The position numbers and the translations under genes were made by a program. From Streptococcus sp. SK643 (GTDB lineage Bacteria > Bacillota > Bacilli > Lactobacillales > Streptococcaceae), in assembly GCF_000259505.1 (NCBI RefSeq), contig NZ_AJMM01000008.1:248001-312000 (forward strand): a stretch of DNA of 64,000 nt. The letters are read 5' to 3'. Positions within the stretch are counted from its first letter, which is position 1. Each line of letters opens with the position of its first letter. This document shows, piece by piece, positions 47,674 through 55,776 of the stretch. Below the pieces are notes generated by a model. It ran no database searches. It saw nothing but the letters and a program-made list of their open reading frames with translations, and was not told the DNA's origin.

Positions 47674-50600
47674 ATGAAATTTAAAAAGAAATATATAGCA
47701 GCTGGATCTGCTGTTATCCTTTCCTTAAGTCTGTGTGTTTATGCTCTGAACCAGCATAGTCAGCAGGCCAATACCGACAAAAATCGTGTTTCATATGTAA
47801 ACGGGAATAAAGATACTAAGAAAACTGAAAATTTGACTCCAGATCAGGTTAGTCAAAAAGAAGGAATTCAAGCTGAACAAATTGTTATTAAAATTACGGA
47901 TCAAGGCTATGTAACTTCTCATGGTGATCATTATCACTATTATAATGGTAAGGTTCCTTTTGATGCACTCTTTAGTGAAGAGTTATTAATGAAAGACCCC
48001 AACTATCAGCTGAAAGATCAAGATATTGTCAGTGAAGTTAAGGGAGGATATATTATTAAGGTAGATGGAAAATATTATGTTTACCTTAAAGATGCTGCTC
48101 ATGCCGATAATGTAAGAACCAAAGATGAAATTAATCGTCAGAAACAAGAACACGGAAAAGAAGATAAAACAGCTAGCGCTGAAGTCTCAGTAGCTAAGTT
48201 ACAAGGGCGTTATACAACTGATGATGGTTATGTATTTAACGCTTCAGATATCATTAAGGATACAGGTGATGGTTATATTGTACCTCACGGTGGTCATTAT
48301 CATTTCATTCCTAAGAGTGATCTCTCAGCTGGAGAATTAGCTGCAGCAAAAGCTTATTTATCTGGCAATAGTTCAGCTCTCAGTCAACCCTTGTCACTGA
48401 CACCGAATAATGGTGTTTCTGCAGCAGATGATGGTTATGTATTTAACCCTAATGATATTGTCAGAGATACTGGCGATGCTTATATTGTACGACATGGGGA
48501 CCACTATCACTATATCCCTAAATCATCTCTTAACAATCATCAATCACAATCTAATACTCCAAGCTTAGAAAATCCTTCTAATTCTACACCAAATAATCCG
48601 TTACCACATGTTCACCATGAAGAAGAGGAACACGGTCATGGTTTTGATGCAAATAGAATTATAAGTGAAGATTCAGAAGGTTTTGTCATGAGTCATGGTG
48701 ATCACAATCATTACTTCTTTAAGAAAGATTTGACACCTGATCAAATCAAAGCAGCTCAAGATCACTTGAAATCTAAATCACCAGTAACACCAAGTACAGC
48801 ACATGATGACGATCATGATGAAGATGAACATGGTCATCACCATGAAGAACACGATCACGGCTTTGATGCGGATAGAGTTATCAGTGAAGACGAGCAAGGA
48901 TTTGTTATGAGTCATGGCGATCACAATCATTACTTCTTTAAGAAAGATTTGACACCTGAACAAATCAAGGCAGCTCAAGATCATTTGAAAGCTAAGTCAC
49001 CAGTGACACCAAGTCCAAGTCATGAGGACCATGATGAAGATGAGCATGACCACCATCATGGTGAAGACCATGATCACGGCTTTGATGCGGATAGAGTCAT
49101 CAGCGAAGATGCGGCTGGCTTTATCATGAGTCATGGTGATCACAATCATTACTTCTTTAAGAAAGATTTGACACCTGAGCAAATCAAGGCAGCTCAAGAT
49201 CACTTGAAATCTAAATCACCAGTAACACCAAGTCCAGCACATGATGACGATCATGATGAAGGTGAACATGGTCATCACCATGAAGAACACGATCACGGCT
49301 TTGATGCGGATAGAGTTATCAGCGAAGACGAGCAAGGATTTGTTATGAGCCATGGCGATCACAATCATTACTTCTTTAAGAAAGATTTGACACCTGATCA
49401 AATCAAAGCAGCTCAAGATCACTTGAAATCAAATCATTATGTCGAGCCTGTTCAGCCACTTGCAAAATCTGTTGAATCATTCTCTAGAGATGCTAGTGAT
49501 GAAGAAAAAATGGCTTATATTTCAAAGACCTATGGTGTGCCACTAGAAGCCATCAGAATTTCAAATGGTTTCTTTGTATTTGGTAATCCAGACCAAGCTT
49601 ATGATCCTACTCATATCCATCCATATGCTGTTCGAAAAGAGCATGTTCGAATTCCACTTCAAACTGGAAATCCAGAATTAGATTTTCTGAATGAACTTTA
49701 TACGACCGCATTGCGTGATGGTGTCTCACCATATAGTTTACAGGTTGAAAATGGTAGTTTCGTCATTCCTCACGGAGACCATAATCATTACATCAAGGTT
49801 CAAACCAAAGGGTACGAAGTTGCCTTGAAGAATAAGATTCCGGCATTGCAATCAAATTATCAACCTGGAGCATTTGATGAAAAAGCAGTCTTGGCAAAAG
49901 TAGATCAACTTCTTGCTGAAAGTAGAACGCTCTATCAAGATCAACCAATCAAACAAAGACAGATTGAGTTGGCTTTGGGTCAATTTACTGAAAACATGAA
50001 GAAACTAGCAACCAACTCGACTGCGGGTTATCTTGCAACACTTGATCTCTTTGATAAGCAATATATTCATATTGATGAAAGTGTCAAACCAGTCGAAACA
50101 AGTCCATTAGATAAGAAGTATCAGGCATTAATTGATAAAATTAATACACTAGATACTGATAGCTATGGGCTTCCGAAAAAAGACCTTCTAGTTCGTCTTC
50201 AAGAAGCTAAGTTAGCAAAAGATGAAGCTGGTTTATCAGCAGTTGAATCACAACTACAAGCTCTTCAAGACTTTAATGATCGTACTGGTGCTACAACAGT
50301 GGAATACATCAAGTACTTCTATGAGCATGTAAATGATGGTCGTTTAAGTAATGAGCTTCGTAATAAAGTAGCGGATTTAACATGGACTCTTTATCAATCC
50401 CAATCCTTCCTTAAGGCTACAGACTTGAATAAACTGTTCCCAAGCATTTACCAAACAAAACAAGAAGTAGAAGAGGCTTTGAAAAATCAGCCAACTACTG
50501 CAAAAGTAAATGAAACAGTTTTAGATAAAGAAAAAGTTGATAGTCAATCTGCTAAGCAAGCAATCTATGAATTCCTAAAAGAACTCTATCCTGACCTTAA

Positions 50601-51291
50601 GAAGGAGGAACATGTCAATCATGTAAGCAAAGAGGAAGTAGAAGGTCTCTTGAACAAAGCAGAGCAATTCTTAGCTCAAGTTAAAGAAGAAGGAATCAAA
50701 CAATCCTTGGCAGAAGAAGTAGAAAATTTGAAATCTGCTGCTAATAAGACTGATGCTGCTTTAGATGAAGTCAATACTCAAGCTAAAGATCTCTTGACAC
50801 GAATTGCATCTACTCTACAAAAAGAAAAAGAGAATGAAGAACAAGACCCACTAACACTGGTTCTCTATCAAAAATTATATGATAGTCTAATTTCACTTCA
50901 TACTTATCTAGAAAATAACCATGGTTCTGATGCAGACTTCGATAAAGTAGATGCATTACTTGACCAGCTCGCAGCAAAAAGTAAAGATAAAGAAGCTTTA
51001 CTTGAATTAGCCAAAACAATACTAGCCTTGAATCAAGAAATCAAGTCTAAGGCAGTTTCAGGAACAGAAGCTGAACCAAAAGCTACAACTGAAGCTACAA
51101 GTGAAGGTACTAAACCAGCCTCAAGCACAGAAACTGGTGAAGCCCCTAAAGCTGAGGGTGATAGTGTAACTACTAGAGAAGAAAATAAACCGAGCGATAC
51201 ACTAGCTCCTAAACCTAGTGAAGCTAATTCAGAAAAAGCTGCAGAAGAATCTACGAACGCAGTTTCTGATCAAGTTAAACCTGCTGAATAA
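47674..51291 (+). CDS. Histidine triad protein with expanded His-rich repeat array
   Basis: A 1205-residue Pht-family surface protein. The export signal ends near LSLCVYAL. Eight HxxHxH triads are present: HGDHYH, HGGHYH, HGDHYH, four HGDHNH in tandem repeats (residues 322-587, period 73) and HGDHNH near residue 700. Between repeat triads lie tracts of His, Asp and Glu (DHDEDEHGHHHEEHDHG), unlike ordinary Pht proteins, and probably able to hold many zinc ions. Residues about 730-1130 are helical/coiled; the end is a Thr/Glu/Pro-rich tail without LPXTG. It is separately transcribed. In-frame fusion was checked: no stop or frame change occurs through the repeats. Confidence 0.92.
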   Translation: MKFKKKYIAAGSAVILSLSLCVYALNQHSQQANTDKNRVSYVNGNKDTKKTENLTPDQVSQKEGIQAEQIVIKITDQGYVTSHGDHYHYYNGKVPFDALFSEELLMKDPNYQLKDQDIVSEVKGGYIIKVDGKYYVYLKDAAHADNVRTKDEINRQKQEHGKEDKTASAEVSVAKLQGRYTTDDGYVFNASDIIKDTGDGYIVPHGGHYHFIPKSDLSAGELAAAKAYLSGNSSALSQPLSLTPNNGVSAADDGYVFNPNDIVRDTGDAYIVRHGDHYHYIPKSSLNNHQSQSNTPSLENPSNSTPNNPLPHVHHEEEEHGHGFDANRIISEDSEGFVMSHGDHNHYFFKKDLTPDQIKAAQDHLKSKSPVTPSTAHDDDHDEDEHGHHHEEHDHGFDADRVISEDEQGFVMSHGDHNHYFFKKDLTPEQIKAAQDHLKAKSPVTPSPSHEDHDEDEHDHHHGEDHDHGFDADRVISEDAAGFIMSHGDHNHYFFKKDLTPEQIKAAQDHLKSKSPVTPSPAHDDDHDEGEHGHHHEEHDHGFDADRVISEDEQGFVMSHGDHNHYFFKKDLTPDQIKAAQDHLKSNHYVEPVQPLAKSVESFSRDASDEEKMAYISKTYGVPLEAIRISNGFFVFGNPDQAYDPTHIHPYAVRKEHVRIPLQTGNPELDFLNELYTTALRDGVSPYSLQVENGSFVIPHGDHNHYIKVQTKGYEVALKNKIPALQSNYQPGAFDEKAVLAKVDQLLAESRTLYQDQPIKQRQIELALGQFTENMKKLATNSTAGYLATLDLFDKQYIHIDESVKPVETSPLDKKYQALIDKINTLDTDSYGLPKKDLLVRLQEAKLAKDEAGLSAVESQLQALQDFNDRTGATTVEYIKYFYEHVNDGRLSNELRNKVADLTWTLYQSQSFLKATDLNKLFPSIYQTKQEVEEALKNQPTTAKVNETVLDKEKVDSQSAKQAIYEFLKELYPDLKKEEHVNHVSKEEVEGLLNKAEQFLAQVKEEGIKQSLAEEVENLKSAANKTDAALDEVNTQAKDLLTRIASTLQKEKENEEQDPLTLVLYQKLYDSLISLHTYLENNHGSDADFDKVDALLDQLAAKSKDKEALLELAKTILALNQEIKSKAVSGTEAEPKATTEATSEGTKPASSTETGEAPKAEGDSVTTREENKPSDTLAPKPSEANSEKAAEESTNAVSDQVKPAE
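48637..49433 (+). repeat. 219-bp tandem repeats within the second Pht gene
   Basis: Units begin at 48637, 48856, 49075 and 49294, each with HGFDA(N/D)R, and are exactly 219 bp apart. Three are full length and the fourth stops after about 140 bp, at DHLKSN. Nucleotide identity is high (for example the run encoding HGDHNHYFFKKDL). The period of 73 codons keeps the frame, so copy number can change without loss of the protein. Confidence 0.95.
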
Positions 51292-51294
51292 TTT

Positions 51295-51330
51295 AAAAAT
51301 ACGATGTAGCTAAGCTACATCGTATTTTTT
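51295..51330. terminator. Bidirectional terminator between pht and pepT
   Basis: ATACGATGTAGC, TAA loop, GCTACATCGTAT: a 12-bp perfect stem with A- and T-runs on its two sides. It serves both converging genes, and its last bases overlap the pepT stop. Confidence 0.93.
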
Positions 51331-52552
51331 AGTCCTTATAGGCTACGATACCAATGATTGTATCAACAGCACGTTCCATGGTTTGGAGACTCACGTACTC
51401 GAAACGACCGTGCATATTTTCTCCACCAGCAAAGATATTTGGAGTTGGGATTCCCATAAAAGAAATCTTAGAACCATCTGTACCTCCACGAATTGGTTCA
51501 ATGATTGGTTTGATTTCGAGTTGTTCCATGACTGTTTTTGCAATAGTGATAGGAGTCATATCTTTTTCAATGACCTCTTTCATATTGTAGTACTGATCAG
51601 TGAGAGTTAGTGTAACTCGAGTGCTACCAAGTTCTTGATTCATCTTATCTGCAATTACTTGCATGGTTTTCTTGCGAGCATCAAATGCATCCTTTTCAAA
51701 GTCTCGGATGATGTAGCTTGCACGCGCTTCTTCAACACTACCTGTAACGTCCATAAGATGATAGAAACCTTGGTAACCATCTGTTAACTCAGGACGGTCA
51801 TTTTCAGGGAGTTGATTATGAAAATCAATAGCTAATTGAAGAGCATTTACCATTTGCCCTTTTGCAGTCCCAGGATGGACATTGCGGCCTTGGAAATGAA
51901 TTTCTGCAGCTGCTGCTGAGAAGGTTTCGTATTGAAGTTCTCCCAGTGGACCACCATCAACAGTGTAGGCAAAATCTACATCAAAGTCCTCAGCATCAAA
52001 TTTATTTGCACCGACTCCTATTTCCTCATCAGGACCGAATCCAACACGAATCTCACAATGCTTGATTTCTGGATGGTCATTCAAGTATTCAATTGCTGTC
52101 ATAATTTCAGCAATTCCAGACTTATCATCTGCTCCTAGTAAGGTTGTACCATCTGTTGTGATAAGAGTTTGACCTGGATATTTCTCCAGACTCCTGAAGT
52201 CAGCGGGATCTAGTTTGAAACCAGAATTTCCTAGTTCAATCACACCACCATCGTAGTTTTCAATTATCTGTGGATTGACTCCTTCGGCATTAAAGTCAGC
52301 AGTATCCATGTGGGAGATGAAGCCAATCTTACGTGTTAAAGATGGATCATTGGCTGGTAAGGTTCCAATTGCAAAACCATTTGGTAGATAATAAACATTT
52401 TGTAATCCAACACGTTTCATTTCAGGAATAAGAACATTTGTAGCAAAATCTACCTGACTCTGCGTACTTGGAGTAGTAGTAGAGTGTTCATCAGAGCGCG
52501 TATTGACCTTAACGTAGGTTAGGAATCGATCCAAGAGATTGGGATAAGTCAT
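51329..52552 (-). CDS. pepT: Peptidase T (tripeptide aminopeptidase)
   Basis: Zinc aminopeptidase that removes the N-terminal residue of tripeptides, in the cytosol. 407 residues from [14 protein letters not shown], with AAAGGAG 6 nt upstream; the open frame extends 27 codons further but into the promoter. M20-family metal ligands are visible in [28 protein letters not shown] and the closing [12 protein letters not shown]. It provides amino acids from imported peptides. Confidence 0.97.
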   Translation of the reverse strand: MTYPNLLDRFLTYVKVNTRSDEHSTTTPSTQSQVDFATNVLIPEMKRVGLQNVYYLPNGFAIGTLPANDPSLTRKIGFISHMDTADFNAEGVNPQIIENYDGGVIELGNSGFKLDPADFRSLEKYPGQTLITTDGTTLLGADDKSGIAEIMTAIEYLNDHPEIKHCEIRVGFGPDEEIGVGANKFDAEDFDVDFAYTVDGGPLGELQYETFSAAAAEIHFQGRNVHPGTAKGQMVNALQLAIDFHNQLPENDRPELTDGYQGFYHLMDVTGSVEEARASYIIRDFEKDAFDARKKTMQVIADKMNQELGSTRVTLTLTDQYYNMKEVIEKDMTPITIAKTVMEQLEIKPIIEPIRGGTDGSKISFMGIPTPNIFAGGENMHGRFEYVSLQTMERAVDTIIGIVAYKD

Positions 52553-52580
52553 AAAAAACTCCTTTGATTTCATTTTTTCC

Positions 52581-52609
52581 ATTGTATCATAGAAAAGGGA
52601 GAAAAACAA
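52581..52609 (-). promoter_or_regulatory. Promoter of pepT
   Basis: On the minus strand: TTGTTT -35 (52604-52609), 17-bp spacer ending TGA, TACAAT -10 (52581-52586). Confidence 0.65.
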
Positions 52610-52643
52610 AAGACAGAAGTTAGGGAAATTCACTATGTTGGCG

Positions 52644-52672
52644 TTTACTTATCAACGAATTAATGATAAAAT
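52644..52672 (+). promoter_or_regulatory. Promoter of hemH
   Basis: TTTACT -35 (52644-52649), 17-bp spacer ending TGA, TAAAAT -10 (52667-52672). Confidence 0.65.
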
Positions 52673-52704
52673 AAACTTGATAAAAATATCACAAGGAAGC
52701 GATT

Positions 52705-53799
52705 ATGAAAAAAGCAATTTTAATGATGACTTTCGGCTCGCCAGAAGAGATTACCTTTGAAGGTGTGGCTGATTTTTTCACAAATATTCGTCGTGGAGTG
52801 AGACCGCAAGATCACGAAATTCAAACGCTCTACGATAATTATGTACTAATTGGAGGAACACCTCTTCAAAAAATTACCCGGGAAGAGGTTGCTTTGGTAG
52901 AAGAGAGGCTAGGGAATGAATACAGTGTCTATTTTGCTAATAAGTTTTCTAGACCCTTTATCCCAGATGTGATAGGTCAGATGGAAGCAGACGGAATCGA
53001 GCAGTGTATTTGCTTGATTTTGGAGCCCCATTATTCTTTTTATTCTGTCATGGGATACGAGAAATTTTTAGAAAGCAAACAAATTCAATTTTTAGTTATT
53101 AAGGACTGGTATCAAGAAGAAGCGCTCTTAAACTATTGGGCAGATGAAATTGATAAGATTTTAAAATATGAAGTGAAGCAAGAAAGCTTTAAAGTCATCT
53201 TTTCTGCCCATAGTGTGCCTATTTTTGCCTTGGATTTTGGTGACCCATATATTGACCAAATTTTTGAAAATAGCAAGCTAGTCGCTGAAAAACTAGGTTT
53301 GAGTTCTGAGCAATATACTAACACCTGGCAAAGTGAGAGTGACATCGGTATTCCATGGATTAAGCCAGATGTCTTAGAATATCTTAGAGAACAGACAAAA
53401 CATCCAGCTCATTATATTTTTGTACCTATTAGTTTTATTAGTGAGCACATTGAAGTTTTATTTGATAATGATGTAGAATGTTATGATTTATGTAAGCAAC
53501 TGGGTGTGAACTACCATCGTCCACCAATGCCAAATACGGATTCTCGCTTGATTGATGCCTTGGTTAATACCGTCAGAGCTAATGAGAACAAAGAATTTAA
53601 GGAATTTCTCCCAGAAGAAGAAACCTTTGATGAGCTAGTTCCTTCAGATGAAACGAAAAATATCTTGGCCGAATCTCAAGATTTACAAATGCCAGAATTT
53701 GTGAAAAAATTGATTGAGAAAAAAGGTCGTGAAAATGTTAAGATGCCATATCTTATCAAGAAAATGCTTGAGAAAGCAGGTAAGTTACCAAAAGAGTAA
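52705..53799 (+). CDS. hemH: Ferrochelatase (HemH/CpfC family)
   Basis: Inserts iron into a porphyrin. The 364-residue protein has the N-terminal MTFGSPEE, the catalytic FSAHSVP (His near 172) and the conserved [13 protein letters not shown] that carries the second metal-side Glu. It is about 50 residues longer than the Bacillus enzyme, with a Lys/Glu-rich helical tail from about 310. No other haem-synthesis gene is in the window and streptococci normally lack that pathway, so it may metallate scavenged porphyrin or act in reverse. Substrate (protoporphyrin or coproporphyrin) is not decided. Confidence 0.92.
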   Translation: MKKAILMMTFGSPEEITFEGVADFFTNIRRGVRPQDHEIQTLYDNYVLIGGTPLQKITREEVALVEERLGNEYSVYFANKFSRPFIPDVIGQMEADGIEQCICLILEPHYSFYSVMGYEKFLESKQIQFLVIKDWYQEEALLNYWADEIDKILKYEVKQESFKVIFSAHSVPIFALDFGDPYIDQIFENSKLVAEKLGLSSEQYTNTWQSESDIGIPWIKPDVLEYLREQTKHPAHYIFVPISFISEHIEVLFDNDVECYDLCKQLGVNYHRPPMPNTDSRLIDALVNTVRANENKEFKEFLPEEETFDELVPSDETKNILAESQDLQMPEFVKKLIEKKGRENVKMPYLIKKMLEKAGKLPKE

Positions 53800-53803
53800 A
53801 GAA

Positions 53804-53834
53804 AAAAGGATTTAGCTTTGTGCTAGATCCTTTT
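53804..53834. terminator. Bidirectional terminator between hemH and mscL
   Basis: AAAAGGATTTAGC pairs with GCTAGATCCTTTT (13 bp, one wobble) around a 5-nt loop, serving both convergent genes. Confidence 0.9.
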
Positions 53835-53840
53835 AATCGA

Positions 53841-54221
53841 TTATTTTTTCTCAAGAAGAGCTTTGATTTCTTGAAGTACTTCCAACTCAGTTGGACCAGC
53901 TGGAGCTTCCTCAGCAGCTTCTTCCTTCTTAGTAAGACTTTGAGCTTTTTCGATACCTTTAATAACAAAGAAGAGAACAGTACCGATAACTAGGAAGTTA
54001 ATAACAGCGCTCAAAAATTTACCATATGTAACACCATTCCAAGCAAGCTCAGCGATGTTTTGTACTTTCGCAGCTTCCAAGGCTGGATTCAAAATAAGTG
54101 GAGTGATGATATCGTTAACAAGTGATGTAACGATTGCACCAAAAGCAGAGGCAATGATCACACCGACAGCAAGGTCAACAACATTACCACGAAGTAAAAA
54201 TGCTTTAAGATCTTTTAACAT
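53841..54221 (-). CDS. mscL: Large-conductance mechanosensitive channel MscL
   Basis: A 126-residue pentameric channel that opens under membrane tension to release solutes during osmotic down-shock. The signature RGNVVDLAVGVIIASAFGAIV forms N-terminal amphipathic helix and TM1. TM2 (INFLVIGTVLFFVIKGIEK) and a charged C-terminal helix complete the protein. AAAGGA precedes the ATG. Single gene on the minus strand. Confidence 0.97.
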   Translation of the reverse strand: MLKDLKAFLLRGNVVDLAVGVIIASAFGAIVTSLVNDIITPLILNPALEAAKVQNIAELAWNGVTYGKFLSAVINFLVIGTVLFFVIKGIEKAQSLTKKEEAAEEAPAGPTELEVLQEIKALLEKK

Positions 54222-54306
54222 TTTTATAAAATCCTTTCATAAATTTTATTCTTAATTATATCTTAAATTAAAATAGAAATCAACCCATATGCTTACATTA
54301 TTCAAA

Positions 54307-54738
54307 TTATTTGTTAAAAATATACATTTTACTGAGAAAGTAATTTATTATTATAATCAAGGTTTGTGATATAAAAGTTTCAATTGCATTTACATTGGTA
54401 ATGTTATTATATACAAATTGTCCGATAATCTGAGGAAATTTGGTTACAAAAATATAGGTGAGTAACAAATCTAGTAGTAAGGTAAAAATCCGACTAGTTG
54501 AAAATTTAATCAAACGAAGGTGCCAATCTTTTCTTTCTTGCTTAAATACAATTGTATCGTTGGTTATAAATGCAAATAGAATTCCGACTATATTTGCCAA
54601 AGTTGTTGCAAAGAGTTCTTGCTGTGTTACATGATAAATTCCTAATCGAGTTATGATAGAAATAAGTGTTGTTGCTCCACCAAAAAAGATATAGGATAAG
54701 AGTTCACTGTTAAAGAGGAACATTAATCGTTTTTTCAT
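54307..54738 (-). CDS. GtrA family membrane protein
   Basis: A 143-residue protein with four TM segments in the GtrA/DPMS pattern (LLSYIFFGGATTLISIITRLGIY, then LANIVGILFAFITNDTIVF, LLLDLLLTYIF and a final IIIINYFLSKMYIF). GtrA proteins are thought to help move lipid-linked sugars across the membrane in glycosylation of wall polymers. No glycosyltransferase partner is adjacent, so its role here is open. The reading ends at 54309 on the minus strand with a short AT-rich gap to mscL. Confidence 0.85.
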   Translation of the reverse strand: MKKRLMFLFNSELLSYIFFGGATTLISIITRLGIYHVTQQELFATTLANIVGILFAFITNDTIVFKQERKDWHLRLIKFSTSRIFTLLLDLLLTYIFVTKFPQIIGQFVYNNITNVNAIETFISQTLIIIINYFLSKMYIFNK

Positions 54739-54797
54739 GATTTAAGTATAGCATAAAGCAAGCCTTTGTGCTATACTAGTAAAGTTGATTTAAACAA

Positions 54798-54856
54798 CCC
54801 TTGGTGCTTAGCTTCTTTCACCAAGCATATTTTACGTGGGAAACCGCCAAAGGAGA
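54798..54856 (+). ncRNA. preQ1-II riboswitch
   Basis: The text CTTGGTGCTTAGCTTCTTTC, then ACCAAGCATATTTTACG, then GTGGGAAACCGC, then CAAAGGAG, reproduces the COG4708/preQ1-II motif element by element. P2 pairs CTTGGTG with CACCAAG, P4 pairs GTGG with CCGC, and the ribosome site AGGAG closes the pseudoknot. Binding of preQ1 should hide that site and turn off queT translation. Confidence 0.9.
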
Positions 54857-54860
54857 AAAG

Positions 54861-55370
54861 ATGAAAAAATTTACTATTCGTGATATAGCAGATATCTCAA
54901 TTGTTGCTGCCATTTATATAGTTTTAACCATTACACCACCACTTAATGCTATTAGCTACGGCGCCTATCAGTTTCGTATTTCCGAAATGATGAACTTTAT
55001 GGCCTTCTATAATCCTAAATACATCATAGGTGTGACTCTTGGTTGTATGATTGCGAATTTCTTTAGTTTTGGAATGCTAGACGTGTATGTTGGTGGAGGC
55101 TCAACTTTAGTTTTCCTCAGTTTAGGAGTCTGGCTATTTAGTAAATATAGCAAGGATTACCTCTTTAATGGTTTAATTCGAAAAGATCATTTTTACTTTT
55201 CAATCCTCTTTTCACTTTCTATGTTTACCATTGCAGCAGAGTTAAATATCGTAGCTCAATTGCCATTTTTCCTTACTTGGGTTACAACAGGTATCGGTGA
55301 ATTTGCTTCATTAATTGTTGGGGCCATTATTATAGGTAAAATTGCGCGACGAATTGATCTTACCAGATAA
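54861..55370 (+). CDS. queT: QueT, ECF transporter substrate-binding subunit for queuosine precursor
   Basis: A 169-residue S-component with about five TM segments (IVAAIYIVLTITPPLNAISYG, then MIANFFSFGMLDVYVGGGS). It captures preQ0/preQ1 or queuine and works with the shared EcfAA'T module encoded elsewhere. Start MKKFTIRDIADISI at 54861 is set by the AGGAG inside the riboswitch; the longer frame would begin within the riboswitch. Confidence 0.93.
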   Translation: MKKFTIRDIADISIVAAIYIVLTITPPLNAISYGAYQFRISEMMNFMAFYNPKYIIGVTLGCMIANFFSFGMLDVYVGGGSTLVFLSLGVWLFSKYSKDYLFNGLIRKDHFYFSILFSLSMFTIAAELNIVAQLPFFLTWVTTGIGEFASLIVGAIIIGKIARRIDLTR

Positions 55371-55375
55371 CAAAT

Positions 55376-55405
55376 AAAAGCTAGTTGATAATCATCTAGC
55401 TTTTT
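55376..55405 (+). terminator. Terminator of queT
   Basis: AAAAGCTAG pairs with CTAGCTTTTT around an 11-nt loop. Confidence 0.85.
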
Positions 55406-55428
55406 CACTTTTTCAAACTTTGCAAATC

Positions 55429-55457
55429 TTGACAAAAACTTATAAATATAGTATACT
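55429..55457 (+). promoter_or_regulatory. Promoter of tRNA-Thr
   Basis: TTGACA -35 (55429-55434), 17-bp spacer, TATACT -10 (55452-55457), 11 bp before the tRNA. Confidence 0.85.
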
Positions 55458-55467
55458 TTTCATGTAA

Positions 55468-55540
55468 GCTGATTTAGCTCAGTTGGCAGAGCGCATCCAT
55501 GGTAAGGATGAGGTCGCCGGTTCAATCCCGGCAATTAGCA
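55468..55540 (+). tRNA. tRNA-Thr (anticodon GGT)
   Basis: Full cloverleaf of 73 nt. Acceptor GCTGATT pairs with AATTAGC. The D-loop is AGTTGGCAGA. The anticodon stem CATCC/GGATG encloses ATGGTAA with anticodon GGT, and the T-arm is CGCCGGTTCAATCCCGGCA. The discriminator base is A and CCA is not encoded. It reads ACC/ACT codons. Confidence 0.96.
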
Positions 55541-55552
55541 TAATATGAACTG

Positions 55553-55579
55553 AAAAACCCTTGATTAAAAAGGGTTTTT
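55553..55579 (+). terminator. Terminator of tRNA-Thr
   Basis: AAAAACCCTT pairs with AAGGGTTTTT across a 7-nt loop, with a T-run. Confidence 0.88.
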
Positions 55580-55741
55580 GTTATGTCTACCCAAAAATCA
55601 TCCAAAATATAGTCCAACTATTTTAAAATTGTATTCCTAACAAGAAGTATTTTTTACGATTAGATAGCCCTTTAATTCTATGTGTTTAATGTTTCAAATA
55701 ATATAGTTAAATAAGTGCATTAAAGAGAATATATTCATAAA

Positions 55742-55770
55742 CAGACAGTTAGAGCCATCTATGTTATACT
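55742..55770 (+). promoter_or_regulatory. Promoter of mutY
   Basis: CAGACA -35 (55742-55747), 17-bp spacer, extended TGT plus TATACT -10 (55765-55770). The predicted start of transcription, seven bases after the -10, is the A of the mutY ATG. Confidence 0.6.
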
Positions 55771-55776
55771 AGATAT

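Noticed and set aside
48778-49422. Three evenly spaced minus-strand frames of 68 codons inside the second Pht gene.
   Set aside because: They are antisense shadows of the 219-bp coding repeats, with no ribosome sites.
55580-55776. Possible phage or element attachment site behind tRNA-Thr, with a trace of an integrase 3' end on the minus strand.
   Set aside because: The minus-strand frame near 55590-55620 gives only a few residues before a stop, and no direct repeat of the tRNA end occurs in the window.
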